Positions 54,419 to 61,673 of a stretch of 64,000 bases of DNA are shown piece after piece. How positions within the stretch are numbered: the stretch's first letter is position 1; each line of letters opens with the position of its first letter. Origin of the DNA: Accumulibacter jenkinsii (GTDB taxonomy: Bacteria > Pseudomonadota > Gammaproteobacteria > Burkholderiales > Rhodocyclaceae); NCBI GenBank assembly GCA_036625225.1, contig JAZKUF010000002.1, positions 1-64,000 on the forward strand, written 5' to 3'. The notes below the pieces were generated by a model. That model saw nothing but the letters and a program-made list of their open reading frames with translations, searched no databases and was not told the DNA's origin. The translations under genes were made by a program, and so were the position numbers.

Positions 54419-55122
54419 TGGGTACGAGGGGGCGGGTGCCGTTGCCTAGAGGACTCGTAGATTTTCATGTGGCAGTGGCCTGCCTGCCTGCTCCTGACAG
54501 TGTGGTTTTGATCATGGATGCTGTGCGCGAAGCCTGCGACGCTGAGATGACCCCAAGGCAGAAACCGCTCGTTGTCCTCAATCGCTCGTTTGGCCAACTG
54601 CGCCGCCAACATCCGACCATATTCAGCGACCTCGCCACTTGGTTGGCATGCCCGGCGACAAAGCAAGCTGCTTCAGAGGTTGGTGCTTATTGGGCTTGGG
54701 CCAAGTGGTGTCAAGCAGCGGACAAGCTGATGGAGGACGGTGTGTTGGCGAGTGCTGCATTTGGCGCAGATCAGCCGGGCAGGCCGAAGTCAAGGCAATT
54801 CAGCGCACATGAGGACGCCGCCCTGCTCGCTGAATATTTGGCCCCGAGGTTAGGCAGCAGTGGAGCTGAGGAGGAAGCACGCGCGATTCGGAATAGTCCG
54901 CCTGACTTGCTGGACTCGCGGACACTCCAGCGAGCCCGTGTCATGGTACGAGCGTGCAGGCCGTCAAATGCGGAGCTTGAAGTCCAAGCAGGGCTAGTCA
55001 AGCACAAGTATTATGGTCGCCAAAACGGGGGTTTTCCCCCGGTGACGGCGCTGGACCAACAAGGCATCATCCAACCATACCGAATCAACGGTGCTCAGGT
55101 CGGAGAAAACGATGCCAAGTAA
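54418..55122 (+). CDS. Island hypothetical protein
   Basis: The product has 234 residues from ATG 54418, overlapping the integrase stop as TGATG, so translation is coupled to int. It is soluble and mostly helical (QKPLVVLNRSFGQLRRQHPT; ATKQAASEVGAYWAWAKWCQ), with a charged middle and no recognised motif. Coupling to the integrase and overlap with the next regulator suggest a role in excision or in island control, but this is not proven. Confidence 0.6.
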   Translation: MGTRGRVPLPRGLVDFHVAVACLPAPDSVVLIMDAVREACDAEMTPRQKPLVVLNRSFGQLRRQHPTIFSDLATWLACPATKQAASEVGAYWAWAKWCQAADKLMEDGVLASAAFGADQPGRPKSRQFSAHEDAALLAEYLAPRLGSSGAEEEARAIRNSPPDLLDSRTLQRARVMVRACRPSNAELEVQAGLVKHKYYGRQNGGFPPVTALDQQGIIQPYRINGAQVGENDAK

Positions 55123-55354
55123 CACCACCCCCGAAGCCAGGAAAGCCGCCAAGGCAGCCAAGCTGGCCGAGCAGCTTAAGCTGTTCGAATCCCTTCCCCA
55201 CTGCGCTCTAGTCGCCCTTCCGGTCGTGTGCGCCATCACTGGGCGCTCTCCCGCGTCTGTTTGGCGGGACGTAAAGGCGGGCCGCTGTCCTGCCCCGGTA
55301 AAGGCCGGGCCAGGCTCTACGAGATGGCGTGCCGGTGATCTCCGGGCACTGTAA
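55112..55354 (+). CDS. AlpA-like transcriptional regulator
   Basis: The product has 80 residues from ATG 55112 (MPSNTTPEARKAAKAAKLAE), overlapping the previous stop by 11 bases. The C-terminal part (AITGRSPASVWRDVKAGRCP, then APVKAGPGSTRWRAGDLRAL) is the classic AlpA/excisionase helix-turn-helix with its wing. Such proteins switch on integrase or act in excision of P4-like elements. It lies between int and the primase gene, a usual position. Confidence 0.82.
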   Translation: MPSNTTPEARKAAKAAKLAEQLKLFESLPHCALVALPVVCAITGRSPASVWRDVKAGRCPAPVKAGPGSTRWRAGDLRAL

Positions 55355-55458
55355 GCCAAGGCAACATGCTTACATGTAAGCACAGCGCTGACCAAACAAA
55401 GAGCACGGCATACGGGCAAGAAAAAGCCCGACCAAAGCCGGGCCAGAAGGGTTTTACT

Positions 55459-57834
55459 ATGAACACACATGTTAACACAGCTGCGCCTCCAGTACCCATG
55501 GACACCCTGGAGTTTCTGCAGCAAATCCTCCCTGGTACGGGGCTAGTCGTACTCGCGGAGCTGCGTACCAGGCCTGATGGGTCGAGCTGGATACACCACA
55601 AGTTCGCCGACATCGCATCGGCGGCGGCAGCAGTCGAGCGCTTCACCGCGGCGGGCAGGACGATCTACCACGCATGCTCCACATTCAAGGAAGACCTCCA
55701 GAAGCGGTTCCGCACACAGGAGAACGCCGGCTGGCAGCGCGCGTTCTGGGTCGACGCCGATGTGGACCCGGCCAACCCCGCGAAGTACGCCAACAAGAAG
55801 GCTGCTCTACAGGATGCCGTCAGGGCCTGCAAGGAACTGGGCCTGCCCAGCCCCACCGTCGTGGATTCTGGTGGGGGGCTGCACCTGTACTGGCCCATGG
55901 CCGAGGATATGACCACGGCGGTATGGACACCCATCGCCGAGCAGTTCAAGGCCCGCCTGACCGCCATAGGCTTCAAGCAGGACCCCTCGCGCACCGCCGA
56001 CTCCGCCAGCGTGCTGCGCCCGGTGGGGAGCTTCAACCGCAAGCGGGAACCGGCCCGGCCGGTCGTGTCGCGGTTCGTGGGCCGCCCCATGCAGCTGGCG
56101 GACTTCGCCGCTGCCGTCGGCGCCGTGGTTTCGGCGGCAACTATCACGCAGGCGGCTGATGACAACGATGACCTGGGCGGCGGCATGGAGTACCCGGCGT
56201 CATCAGCAGACCGCATCATCCAGTTCTGCCCCACCCTGGCGCATGTTGCCACCCTGCTGGGAAACGTCGGCGAGCCGCTGTGGCACAAGATGATCGGCGT
56301 CATCAAGCACACCACTGAAGGCGAGGCCCGTTGTCATGAGTGGAGCGCCGGGCACCCCGCGTACTGCGCCACCGACACCCAGCAGAAGATCGACAACTGG
56401 GCCACCGGACCGTCGACGTGCGCCAGCCTGAAGCAGACCGCCGAGAACCAGTGCGCCGGCTGCACCCAGACCTGCAAGAGCCCGATCCAGCTGGGGTACT
56501 CCGCCGAAGCGGCGGCAACCGGTGGGAAAGCTGCTTCTTGGTTGGACGGAATGAACGAAGAGTACGCATGGATCGAACAGGACGCCGCAATTTATCGCCG
56601 CAAGCACCGAGATTTCATCAGGGCCGACAGCTTCCACATGGCGCACGCAAACGCCTTTGTTGCCGTGGCCACCCCGAGCGGGACAAAGCAGGCAGCAGTT
56701 TCCCGGTTATGGCTGACCAACCCAAGGCGGAGCCAGTTTCGCGCCATCGTCACAAAGCCTGGAGACCCCACAGTTACTGCTGACGGCTGCCTGAACGACT
56801 GGGCAGGCTTCGCTGTGGACCCTGTGCCGGGCAACGTCGAGCCATTCGAGAGCTTGTATGGGTACTTGTTTGAGGACGAGCGGTATCCCCTGCAGTGGCT
56901 GGCCCACCTGGTCCAGTCCCCCGGCATCAAGATGTTCGTCAGCCTTGTTGTCTGGTCCCAGCAAGAGGGAGTAGGCAAGAACTTGCTCTTTGAAACCATC
57001 GGCGCGCTGTTCAGCCCCCACCACTATGCCCTCATCGGACAGTCTGAGGTCGATGACGACTTTTGCGGCTGGATTCCTGGCACTGTGTTCGTCCTTGCCG
57101 ATGAGGTACGGGCATCCAAGAGTGACAAATCGAGAGATAAACTGAAAATCTTTACCACCGCAACAACCTTGCGCACGCATGACAAAGGGCAGCCAAAGCG
57201 GGTTGTGGAAAATCTGCTGAACGCGGTATACCTCTCAAATCATGCGGATGGTATGTTTCTCAGTGGCAATGATCGACGCTTCTTTGTCGCCGAAGTGCTG
57301 GCAGGCCCGCTCCCGGAGGCATTGAAACAACCGTTCCTGCAGTGGCGGTGCAACGGCGGGCTAACGCACCTGTTGCACTATCTGCAAAACCTCGACCTGA
57401 CCGGATTCGACCCAAAGGGGCACGCTCCGGCAACAAAATCCAAGGATGCGATGGTCGACGCTGGGCGGTCTGACCTGGATCGCTGGACATACGACGTCGT
57501 GAGTGGGGCTACTCCAGTGGGCAGGCAAGTAGCCACGGCAGAAGCCATGACACAGAAATTCATGTGCGAGTACCACCACCTGCGCACTCCACCTTCGGTC
57601 AGTACGGTGGGCAAGGTGCTCGTCCGGATGGGCGCGTTCCGCCGCGACAACCAAGTGCGGCTCTCCGGTGGAAGGAAAGTTCGTGCGCTGGCACTCGTCA
57701 ACACGGAGCACTGGAAGGGCCAGCCCGAAGCAGCATGGCGTGCAGAACTGGAGAAACCTGAGTCTTTCCTGCCTCACGTGCAGCATCCCGCCTCGCCAAT
57801 GCCTCAGGAAGTGCCTCAGCTGAAACCCGCATGA
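55459..57834 (+). CDS. Primase-helicase of the island
   Basis: The product has 791 residues from ATG 55459 (MNTHVNTAAPPVPMDTLEFL). The first 260 residues resemble RepB-like/AEP primases (AFWVDADVDPANPAKYANKK; TVVDSGGGLHLYWPMAEDM, with Asp residues for metal). A cysteine cluster (CASLKQTAENQCAGCTQTCK) follows. The C-terminal 400 residues are a superfamily 3-like helicase: Walker A VWSQQEGVGKNLLFETIGAL (about 496-515), Walker B TVFVLADEVRASK (about 543-555) and LSNHADGMFLSGNDRRFFVA (about 595-614). It could start and unwind replication of the excised element. The final 120 residues include a winged-helix-like end. Confidence 0.85.
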   Translation: MNTHVNTAAPPVPMDTLEFLQQILPGTGLVVLAELRTRPDGSSWIHHKFADIASAAAAVERFTAAGRTIYHACSTFKEDLQKRFRTQENAGWQRAFWVDADVDPANPAKYANKKAALQDAVRACKELGLPSPTVVDSGGGLHLYWPMAEDMTTAVWTPIAEQFKARLTAIGFKQDPSRTADSASVLRPVGSFNRKREPARPVVSRFVGRPMQLADFAAAVGAVVSAATITQAADDNDDLGGGMEYPASSADRIIQFCPTLAHVATLLGNVGEPLWHKMIGVIKHTTEGEARCHEWSAGHPAYCATDTQQKIDNWATGPSTCASLKQTAENQCAGCTQTCKSPIQLGYSAEAAATGGKAASWLDGMNEEYAWIEQDAAIYRRKHRDFIRADSFHMAHANAFVAVATPSGTKQAAVSRLWLTNPRRSQFRAIVTKPGDPTVTADGCLNDWAGFAVDPVPGNVEPFESLYGYLFEDERYPLQWLAHLVQSPGIKMFVSLVVWSQQEGVGKNLLFETIGALFSPHHYALIGQSEVDDDFCGWIPGTVFVLADEVRASKSDKSRDKLKIFTTATTLRTHDKGQPKRVVENLLNAVYLSNHADGMFLSGNDRRFFVAEVLAGPLPEALKQPFLQWRCNGGLTHLLHYLQNLDLTGFDPKGHAPATKSKDAMVDAGRSDLDRWTYDVVSGATPVGRQVATAEAMTQKFMCEYHHLRTPPSVSTVGKVLVRMGAFRRDNQVRLSGGRKVRALALVNTEHWKGQPEAAWRAELEKPESFLPHVQHPASPMPQEVPQLKPA

Positions 57835-58114
57835 ATACTGAATGCCTCGCGTGCCTCAGGGGAACTGGGTTTCTCCCCATCCTCCACTGTGCCACCGCCG
57901 GCGTACATGCCACGTGCCTTCTCTCTCCTCTATTTTTTTTATTTACCTATAAGAAGAAGAGAGGCAGGAGAGGCAGAGCATGGAGAACCCCATGGATGCA
58001 GGGCTCGTGGCTGCCTCACCATGTATATGTCATGCTGAGGCGCTCCTGAGGCACCTGAGGCAGTCGCCACACCCCTTGGCGGTGAAGATCACAGCAATTG
58101 ACCTTGGAACTATG

Positions 58115-58480
58115 ATGCCAAACGACTACATAACTGAGTTCATCTCCACACTGAACGCTGACGCGTCCGCAGCAATCGACGCCGCTGCACAGGCGCAGCG
58201 CGTGGAGGAAGCCAAGCAGCACGCCACCTGGCGCGAACGGCTCACCCCCCTCGATCAACGGCTGGCCAAACTGCTGGCGGAAATCCCCAACGACCTCAAA
58301 ACCGCGGGCCTGAGCCTCGAAGCGTTGCGCGTACAACTGGCTGGCCGATACTCCCAAACAGCACGCGCCAGTGACGTAGCTGCCGCATTGCGCAAACTCG
58401 GGTGGCGCCGTACCCGATGCTGGCGCGGCGACGAAAGCCCGGAAGGTTTCCGCGCCACTTGGCACCCCCGCTGTAAGTGA
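58115..58480 (+). CDS. Island hypothetical protein with winged-helix-like C-terminus
   Basis: The product has 121 residues from ATG 58115 (MPNDYITEFISTLNADASAA). The frame is open back to 57980, but that part has no ribosome site. The C-terminus (LSLEALRVQLAGRYSQTARA, then SDVAAALRKLGWRRTRCWRG) resembles the winged helix seen at the end of phage primases and helicase accessory proteins. It is followed 28 bases later by another island gene. Function unknown. Confidence 0.55.
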   Translation: MPNDYITEFISTLNADASAAIDAAAQAQRVEEAKQHATWRERLTPLDQRLAKLLAEIPNDLKTAGLSLEALRVQLAGRYSQTARASDVAAALRKLGWRRTRCWRGDESPEGFRATWHPRCK

Positions 58481-58508
58481 CCCCCCTTTTCAACCCAGAG
58501 GAACGACC

Positions 58509-59204
58509 ATGAAACACCCCCCCCTAGACCTTACCGCGCAGCGAGCCCATACCAAGGCGCTGCACGCGCACTCGGTGGCAACGAGCCCCCGTAGCCCACA
58601 GTTCAGCCTGCGCACCTTCCAGGATGCGATATATGCCGCCGGCGGCCTATACGGCCAAGGCGTTTCCAATGAGCACGCCACGCGCCTTTACCGGGTGCTC
58701 GAAGTGCAGTACGCCACCCACCTCCTGTCATTGCCGCAACTCATTGACCACCACGCCGGCAACGCCTGGCACGACACGCAGCAGTGGATAGGCCGCGGCC
58801 ACGGTCCTGACCACGCCCCGGGTGACACTCTCCGTGGTATATGTAACCGCTTGGTGGGGTTACCGGAGCGCCTGCGTGCCCGCATCGACCCTGTCCTTGA
58901 AGGCCTGCGCACGGGAGACGAACCAATTGACCCTACTGGCGCCTATGAAGACCAGTTCGTCATGTGGTGCAGCGATTGGCACGCCGGCCACCGCACCGCC
59001 TACGCCATGAGCGAGAACCTGCAGCCCCCGAAAGAGCGCTGGGCAACACGCCTGCGCCTCTGCCGCAACGTCGCCAAGGATGTCATGCCAGAGCTTATCG
59101 AGTGGTTCGGGTCGCTACGGGCGGAAGTGTGCGACGGTGGCCATACGGCGGCCTGGGGGTGGGGGGACGCAGTTCGCGATTCGCGGGTGCCAGGAGGCGA
59201 TTGA
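58509..59204 (+). CDS. Island hypothetical protein
   Basis: The product has 231 residues with AGGAACG ahead of the ATG. It is rich in His and Trp (LIDHHAGNAWHDTQQWIGRG; WCSDWHAGHRTAYAMSENLQ), which could bind metal. I know no family. It is the last plus-strand gene of the primase cluster. The C-terminal 25 residues are Gly/Trp rich and may be disordered. Confidence 0.55.
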   Translation: MKHPPLDLTAQRAHTKALHAHSVATSPRSPQFSLRTFQDAIYAAGGLYGQGVSNEHATRLYRVLEVQYATHLLSLPQLIDHHAGNAWHDTQQWIGRGHGPDHAPGDTLRGICNRLVGLPERLRARIDPVLEGLRTGDEPIDPTGAYEDQFVMWCSDWHAGHRTAYAMSENLQPPKERWATRLRLCRNVAKDVMPELIEWFGSLRAEVCDGGHTAAWGWGDAVRDSRVPGGD

Positions 59205-59246
59205 TCGGTGCCATGGGGAGCCGGGGAAACCCGGCTGCGCCGCATT

Positions 59247-59534
59247 TCAGGCAGTGGTATCGGGCCTAGCCCCCTCCACGACCTCGACCGGCCAACCGTG
59301 GTAGGAGTAAAGGTACTCCCCTCCACCCAACTTGTCGCTCAACTTCACCTTCATGCGGAATTTTGTGCCAACGGGGAACTGCGTAACTAGGCGACGCGCG
59401 CACTCGACAAATAAGTGCTGCGGGTAGAACTGCCCCTCGGCTGGCCGAATATGTACGCCGCCATGTCTGCCAGCGGTAGAGGCTGGACTGAAACTCTCAA
59501 CAACGATCGTGTGGTAGGCGAATTTCTTGTCCAC
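59247..59534 (-). CDS. Island hypothetical protein, minus strand
   Basis: The product has 95 residues (MDKKFAYHTIVVESFSPAST). It is beta-rich with TGTKFRMKVKLSDKLGGGEY-like strands and a polar C-terminus. AGGAG lies just upstream of the ATG. It is opposite in direction to the primase cluster, perhaps an anti-repressor or accessory gene. No family recognised. Confidence 0.5.
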   Translation of the reverse strand: MDKKFAYHTIVVESFSPASTAGRHGGVHIRPAEGQFYPQHLFVECARRLVTQFPVGTKFRMKVKLSDKLGGGEYLYSYHGWPVEVVEGARPDTTA

Positions 59535-59624
59535 AAACCTCTCCTAGAAAAAGCATGTCGCAGTACGTTGCACCCCTTGTTGCGGCACTATTGTCCTGCG
59601 GAGCAGGCCCATACCGCGGGATGG

Positions 59625-59888
59625 TCAGCTGCCCCTTTTTCGAAGCCCCGGCGAGCCGGCCTGAATAATGCGCACCCACTGACTATCAGGAACGCGGCCA
59701 ACAGTGGAGCTTGAAAATTTCTCCCCATGCACGATGTGCTTGTGCACAAGCATTTGCCCTGGTTTGATGATCTGGCCACATAAAACACACCTTGCCGCAG
59801 TGCGTCGCTTGGTCTGATAACCACTCCTAGGCGCATCTGCCGCCTTGATCTTTTTCTGCCTCTTCGTCACCGGCTGTTTCTGCTTCAT
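59625..59888 (-). CDS. Small zinc-finger-like protein
   Basis: The product has 87 residues from ATG 59888 (MKQKQPVTKRQKKIKAADAP). A very basic N-terminus is followed by CVLCGQIIKPGQMLVHKHIV and HG, which looks like a CxxC...HxH(x3)H metal site. It could bind nucleic acid. It is transcribed with the downstream minus-strand gene at 59247-59534, 90 bases away. Confidence 0.5.
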   Translation of the reverse strand: MKQKQPVTKRQKKIKAADAPRSGYQTKRRTAARCVLCGQIIKPGQMLVHKHIVHGEKFSSSTVGRVPDSQWVRIIQAGSPGLRKRGS

Positions 59889-59918
59889 GGCAGTCCTCGC
59901 TGTGGGCGCAAAAGCCAC

Positions 59919-60279
59919 GCGGTTTCAATGATCTCGACCTTGCCTTGTGCGGGGGCGGGGTGGGAGCAATATAGACGCGGCCATACAGGCTACATGGGTA
60001 TGTAAGCATCTTAACACATTCCCAAATATCGGGGTGCTCTGTACGACCTACTTATATGCCCCACCCCCCCCTACCCCCCTTGGTCCCGATGTACGGGGGG
60101 GATAAGGGGCACCCTATTGGCATTATCTGTCAGCAAATTATTATGCACAAATACTTGTTTTTGTTGTGTATTATCGTCTTATGTGGTATCATAGGTTTGT
60201 GCTAGACGCACAAGCGCCAAGGCGAGAGGTTGCACCCTCCCACCATGGCTAACCACAACTTACTGACTTGGAGTAAATC
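59919..60279. other. Gene-free stretch with G/C runs and AT-rich tract
   Basis: No gene is seen. A run of C tracts (60058-60080) and a G run (60095-60109) form an inverted pattern bounded by TGCCCC (60057-60062) and GGGGCA (60106-60111). On the minus strand four G tracts of at least three lie within about 30 bases, a G-quadruplex motif. An AT-rich tract (60121-60200) follows. It may be a regulatory or replication-start region. Confidence 0.4.
60164..60192 (+). promoter_or_regulatory. Candidate promoter for the 60280 gene
   Basis: TTGTGT (60164-60169) and TATCAT (60187-60192) are 17 bases apart and about 90 bases ahead of the ATG at 60280. Confidence 0.4.
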
Positions 60280-60612
60280 ATGGCTAACGCTAATTATATC
60301 CCCACCTCATTCGATTCCGATGCGCTGTTGAACGTGCTCGGAAGGGTGACATACGCCCAGATGCAGGCCCAACTTGCGCGCAGAAGAGGGTGCTTCACCG
60401 ATACCGAGTTGTTTTACTTCCGCACCATCCACAAAGCGCTGCATATTGCCGACGTCGATTCGGCAGCGAACTTTGCCGATGCATGGTTCGACTGTGAAGC
60501 AATACACCAAGTGCCCCACCTCACAGAACGCAGTCATGCGCTTTACCAGCTCGCTGACTGCTCCATAGAATCCATGGTGAGCACGTTTGCAGCGGAAGCG
60601 CGCGGCGTATAA
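60280..60612 (+). CDS. Island hypothetical protein
   Basis: The product has 110 residues from ATG 60280, with TTGGAG at a good distance. It is helical and His/Asp rich (RTIHKALHIADVDSAANFAD; HLTERSHALYQLADCSIESM). It has its own candidate promoter and is followed by two identical strong terminators, which suggests steady separate expression. No family is recognised. Confidence 0.55.
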   Translation: MANANYIPTSFDSDALLNVLGRVTYAQMQAQLARRRGCFTDTELFYFRTIHKALHIADVDSAANFADAWFDCEAIHQVPHLTERSHALYQLADCSIESMVSTFAAEARGV

Positions 60613-60633
60613 GTACCAGTAGCGCAGCAGGCA

Positions 60634-60662
60634 AAGCCGGGGATAACCCGGCTTTTTCTTTT
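60634..60662 (+). terminator. Rho-independent terminator, copy 1
   Basis: Stem AAGCCGGG/CCCGGCTT with a GATAA loop followed by TTTTCTTTT. It lies about 20 bases after the stop of the 60280 gene. It is part of a 40-bp unit (60624-60663) that is repeated exactly at 60666-60705. Confidence 0.85.
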
Positions 60663-60675
60663 GGGGCAGCAGGCA

Positions 60676-60704
60676 AAGCCGGGGATAACCCGGCTTTTTC
60701 TTTT
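60676..60704 (+). terminator. Rho-independent terminator, copy 2
   Basis: An identical copy of the preceding terminator within the second 40-bp unit. Confidence 0.85.
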
Positions 60705-60710
60705 GCTGCT

Positions 60711-60886
60711 GCACCTATCACCGGCGCACGAGTTTTCTACTGGGGGCTGGCACCTATCACCGGCGCACGAGTTTTCTACTGGGGGCTGGCACCTATCACC
60801 GGCGCACGAGTTTTCTACTGGGGGCTGGCACCTATCACCGGCGCACGAGTTTTCTACTGGGGGCTGGCACCTATCACCGGCGCACG
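60711..60886 (+). repeat. Four-copy 39-bp tandem array
   Basis: The 39-base unit beginning GCACCTATCACCGGCGCACG starts at 60711, 60750, 60789 and 60828, with a 20-base partial copy at 60867. Copies are identical. The unit has no spacers, so it is not CRISPR. The array follows the twin terminators. It could be an iteron-like binding array for the island. Confidence 0.85.
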
Positions 60887-61243
60887 GCGTACTCGTCGCT
60901 CTGCACTTGCCTTTCAGCCGCGTGCCACCATCCGAACGTCACCGGGGCAGCATGGCAGCCGAGTAGGGCCAGGGAGCGAAAAGCGCACAAGGGGAAAAGC
61001 GCGTGATCTGATGATAGGTGCAGTCCAGCGAGCGATCTCCAAGGCCCGCAGGAGGGGCGTGGACGACGTTCAGAACCGCAGGGATGGAAGGGTGTTAGCT
61101 GACGGCGGATCGCCCCTTCTGGGGGCACGCTGAAGGACTGAGGGGGCGGCGGCTGAACGAGCCGGCTTGAGCTAGAGGGCCCATGCATCGCGCTGCTGGC
61201 GAATTCGCCGCCAGGGTCACCGGCAAGGGCAGCACTTCAAAAA
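60887..61243. other. Gene-free stretch at the island end
   Basis: No credible gene, terminator or tRNA is seen. Short ORFs have no ribosome sites. Confidence 0.5.
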
Positions 61244-61262
61244 GCGGGTAGGAATGCGGGTA
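61244..61262. repeat. Integrase arm-type sites, right edge
   Basis: GCGGGTA at 61244-61250 and 61256-61262, in the same spacing as at 53091-53109 (18 of 19 bases match). Confidence 0.55.
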
Positions 61263-61378
61263 GGATCAGGAACGCAACCAGCTGGAACCCTCTGCAACCC
61301 GCTTGAATGCTGGAGGTGAAGAAAGCACTTGCGGATGTGTTGCAGGGCTCTGCCGCTACCGAGCCACCCCTGAAAAGA

Positions 61379-61400
61379 AAGGGTGCCAGCGAGCACCCTT
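61379..61400 (-). terminator. Terminator of the mucD-grx transcript
   Basis: AAGGGTGC/GCACCCTT stem with a six-base loop. On the minus strand it is followed by TTCTTTTC. It lies just after the grx stop at 61427. Confidence 0.6.
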
Positions 61401-61426
61401 GGTCGAACTGCCGGAAGGCGCGGATT

Positions 61427-61669
61427 CTAGCGGATTTCGCTCAGATAATCACGGACTTTGCTCACCTCGAGGAAGTAATGGCAGAGGACCGTGCCGGCAT
61501 GCAGGAGGACCGGGACGACTTCGTCATAGAGCGCTTCGAGTGCCGGATCGGCGTCGACGTCGAGCACGACAAGGTCGACGCCGAACTCGGCGAGCAAGGG
61601 TTCGAGCGCCTTTTCCATCTCGCTGCAGAGGTGACAGTAGTGGCGCGAAACCAGGGTCAGCGTCGTCAC
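61427..61669 (-). CDS. Glutaredoxin-like protein
   Basis: The product has 80 residues from GTG 61669 (TTLTLVSRHYCHLCSEMEKA), four bases after mucD. The CHLC motif (residues 12-15) is the redox site of the small glutaredoxin/thioredoxin-fold family that lies beside mucD or lepA in beta- and gammaproteobacteria. ALYDEVVPVLLHAGTV holds the cis-proline. It is the last gene of the rpoE-rseC-mucD run. Confidence 0.85.
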   Translation of the reverse strand: MTTLTLVSRHYCHLCSEMEKALEPLLAEFGVDLVVLDVDADPALEALYDEVVPVLLHAGTVLCHYFLEVSKVRDYLSEIR

Positions 61670-61673
61670 CGGA

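Larger units (their letters stand above)
52978..61378 (+). mobile_element. Integrative island with P4-type integrase and primase-helicase
   Basis: The island separates lepA from grx-mucD-rseC-rpoE, which are normally close neighbours. It has an integrase at one end, an AlpA-like regulator and a RepB-type primase-helicase, several orphan genes, and paired GCGGGTA repeats at both edges (53091-53109, 61244-61262). I could not define the core att site, so the limits are approximate. No capsid, terminase or tail gene is visible. Confidence 0.7.

Noticed and set aside
60711..60886. CRISPR array
   Set aside because: The 39-bp copies are directly joined with no spacers, and no cas gene is near.
60661..60966. 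101-codon ORF with a 13-residue repeat
   Set aside because: The repeat is 39 bases, so any frame repeats every 13 residues. It starts inside a terminator, with no ribosome site.
53053..61310. CAAC-CGCTT-A as the island core att site
   Set aside because: The similarity between about 53053 and 61297 is short with several mismatches and could be chance.
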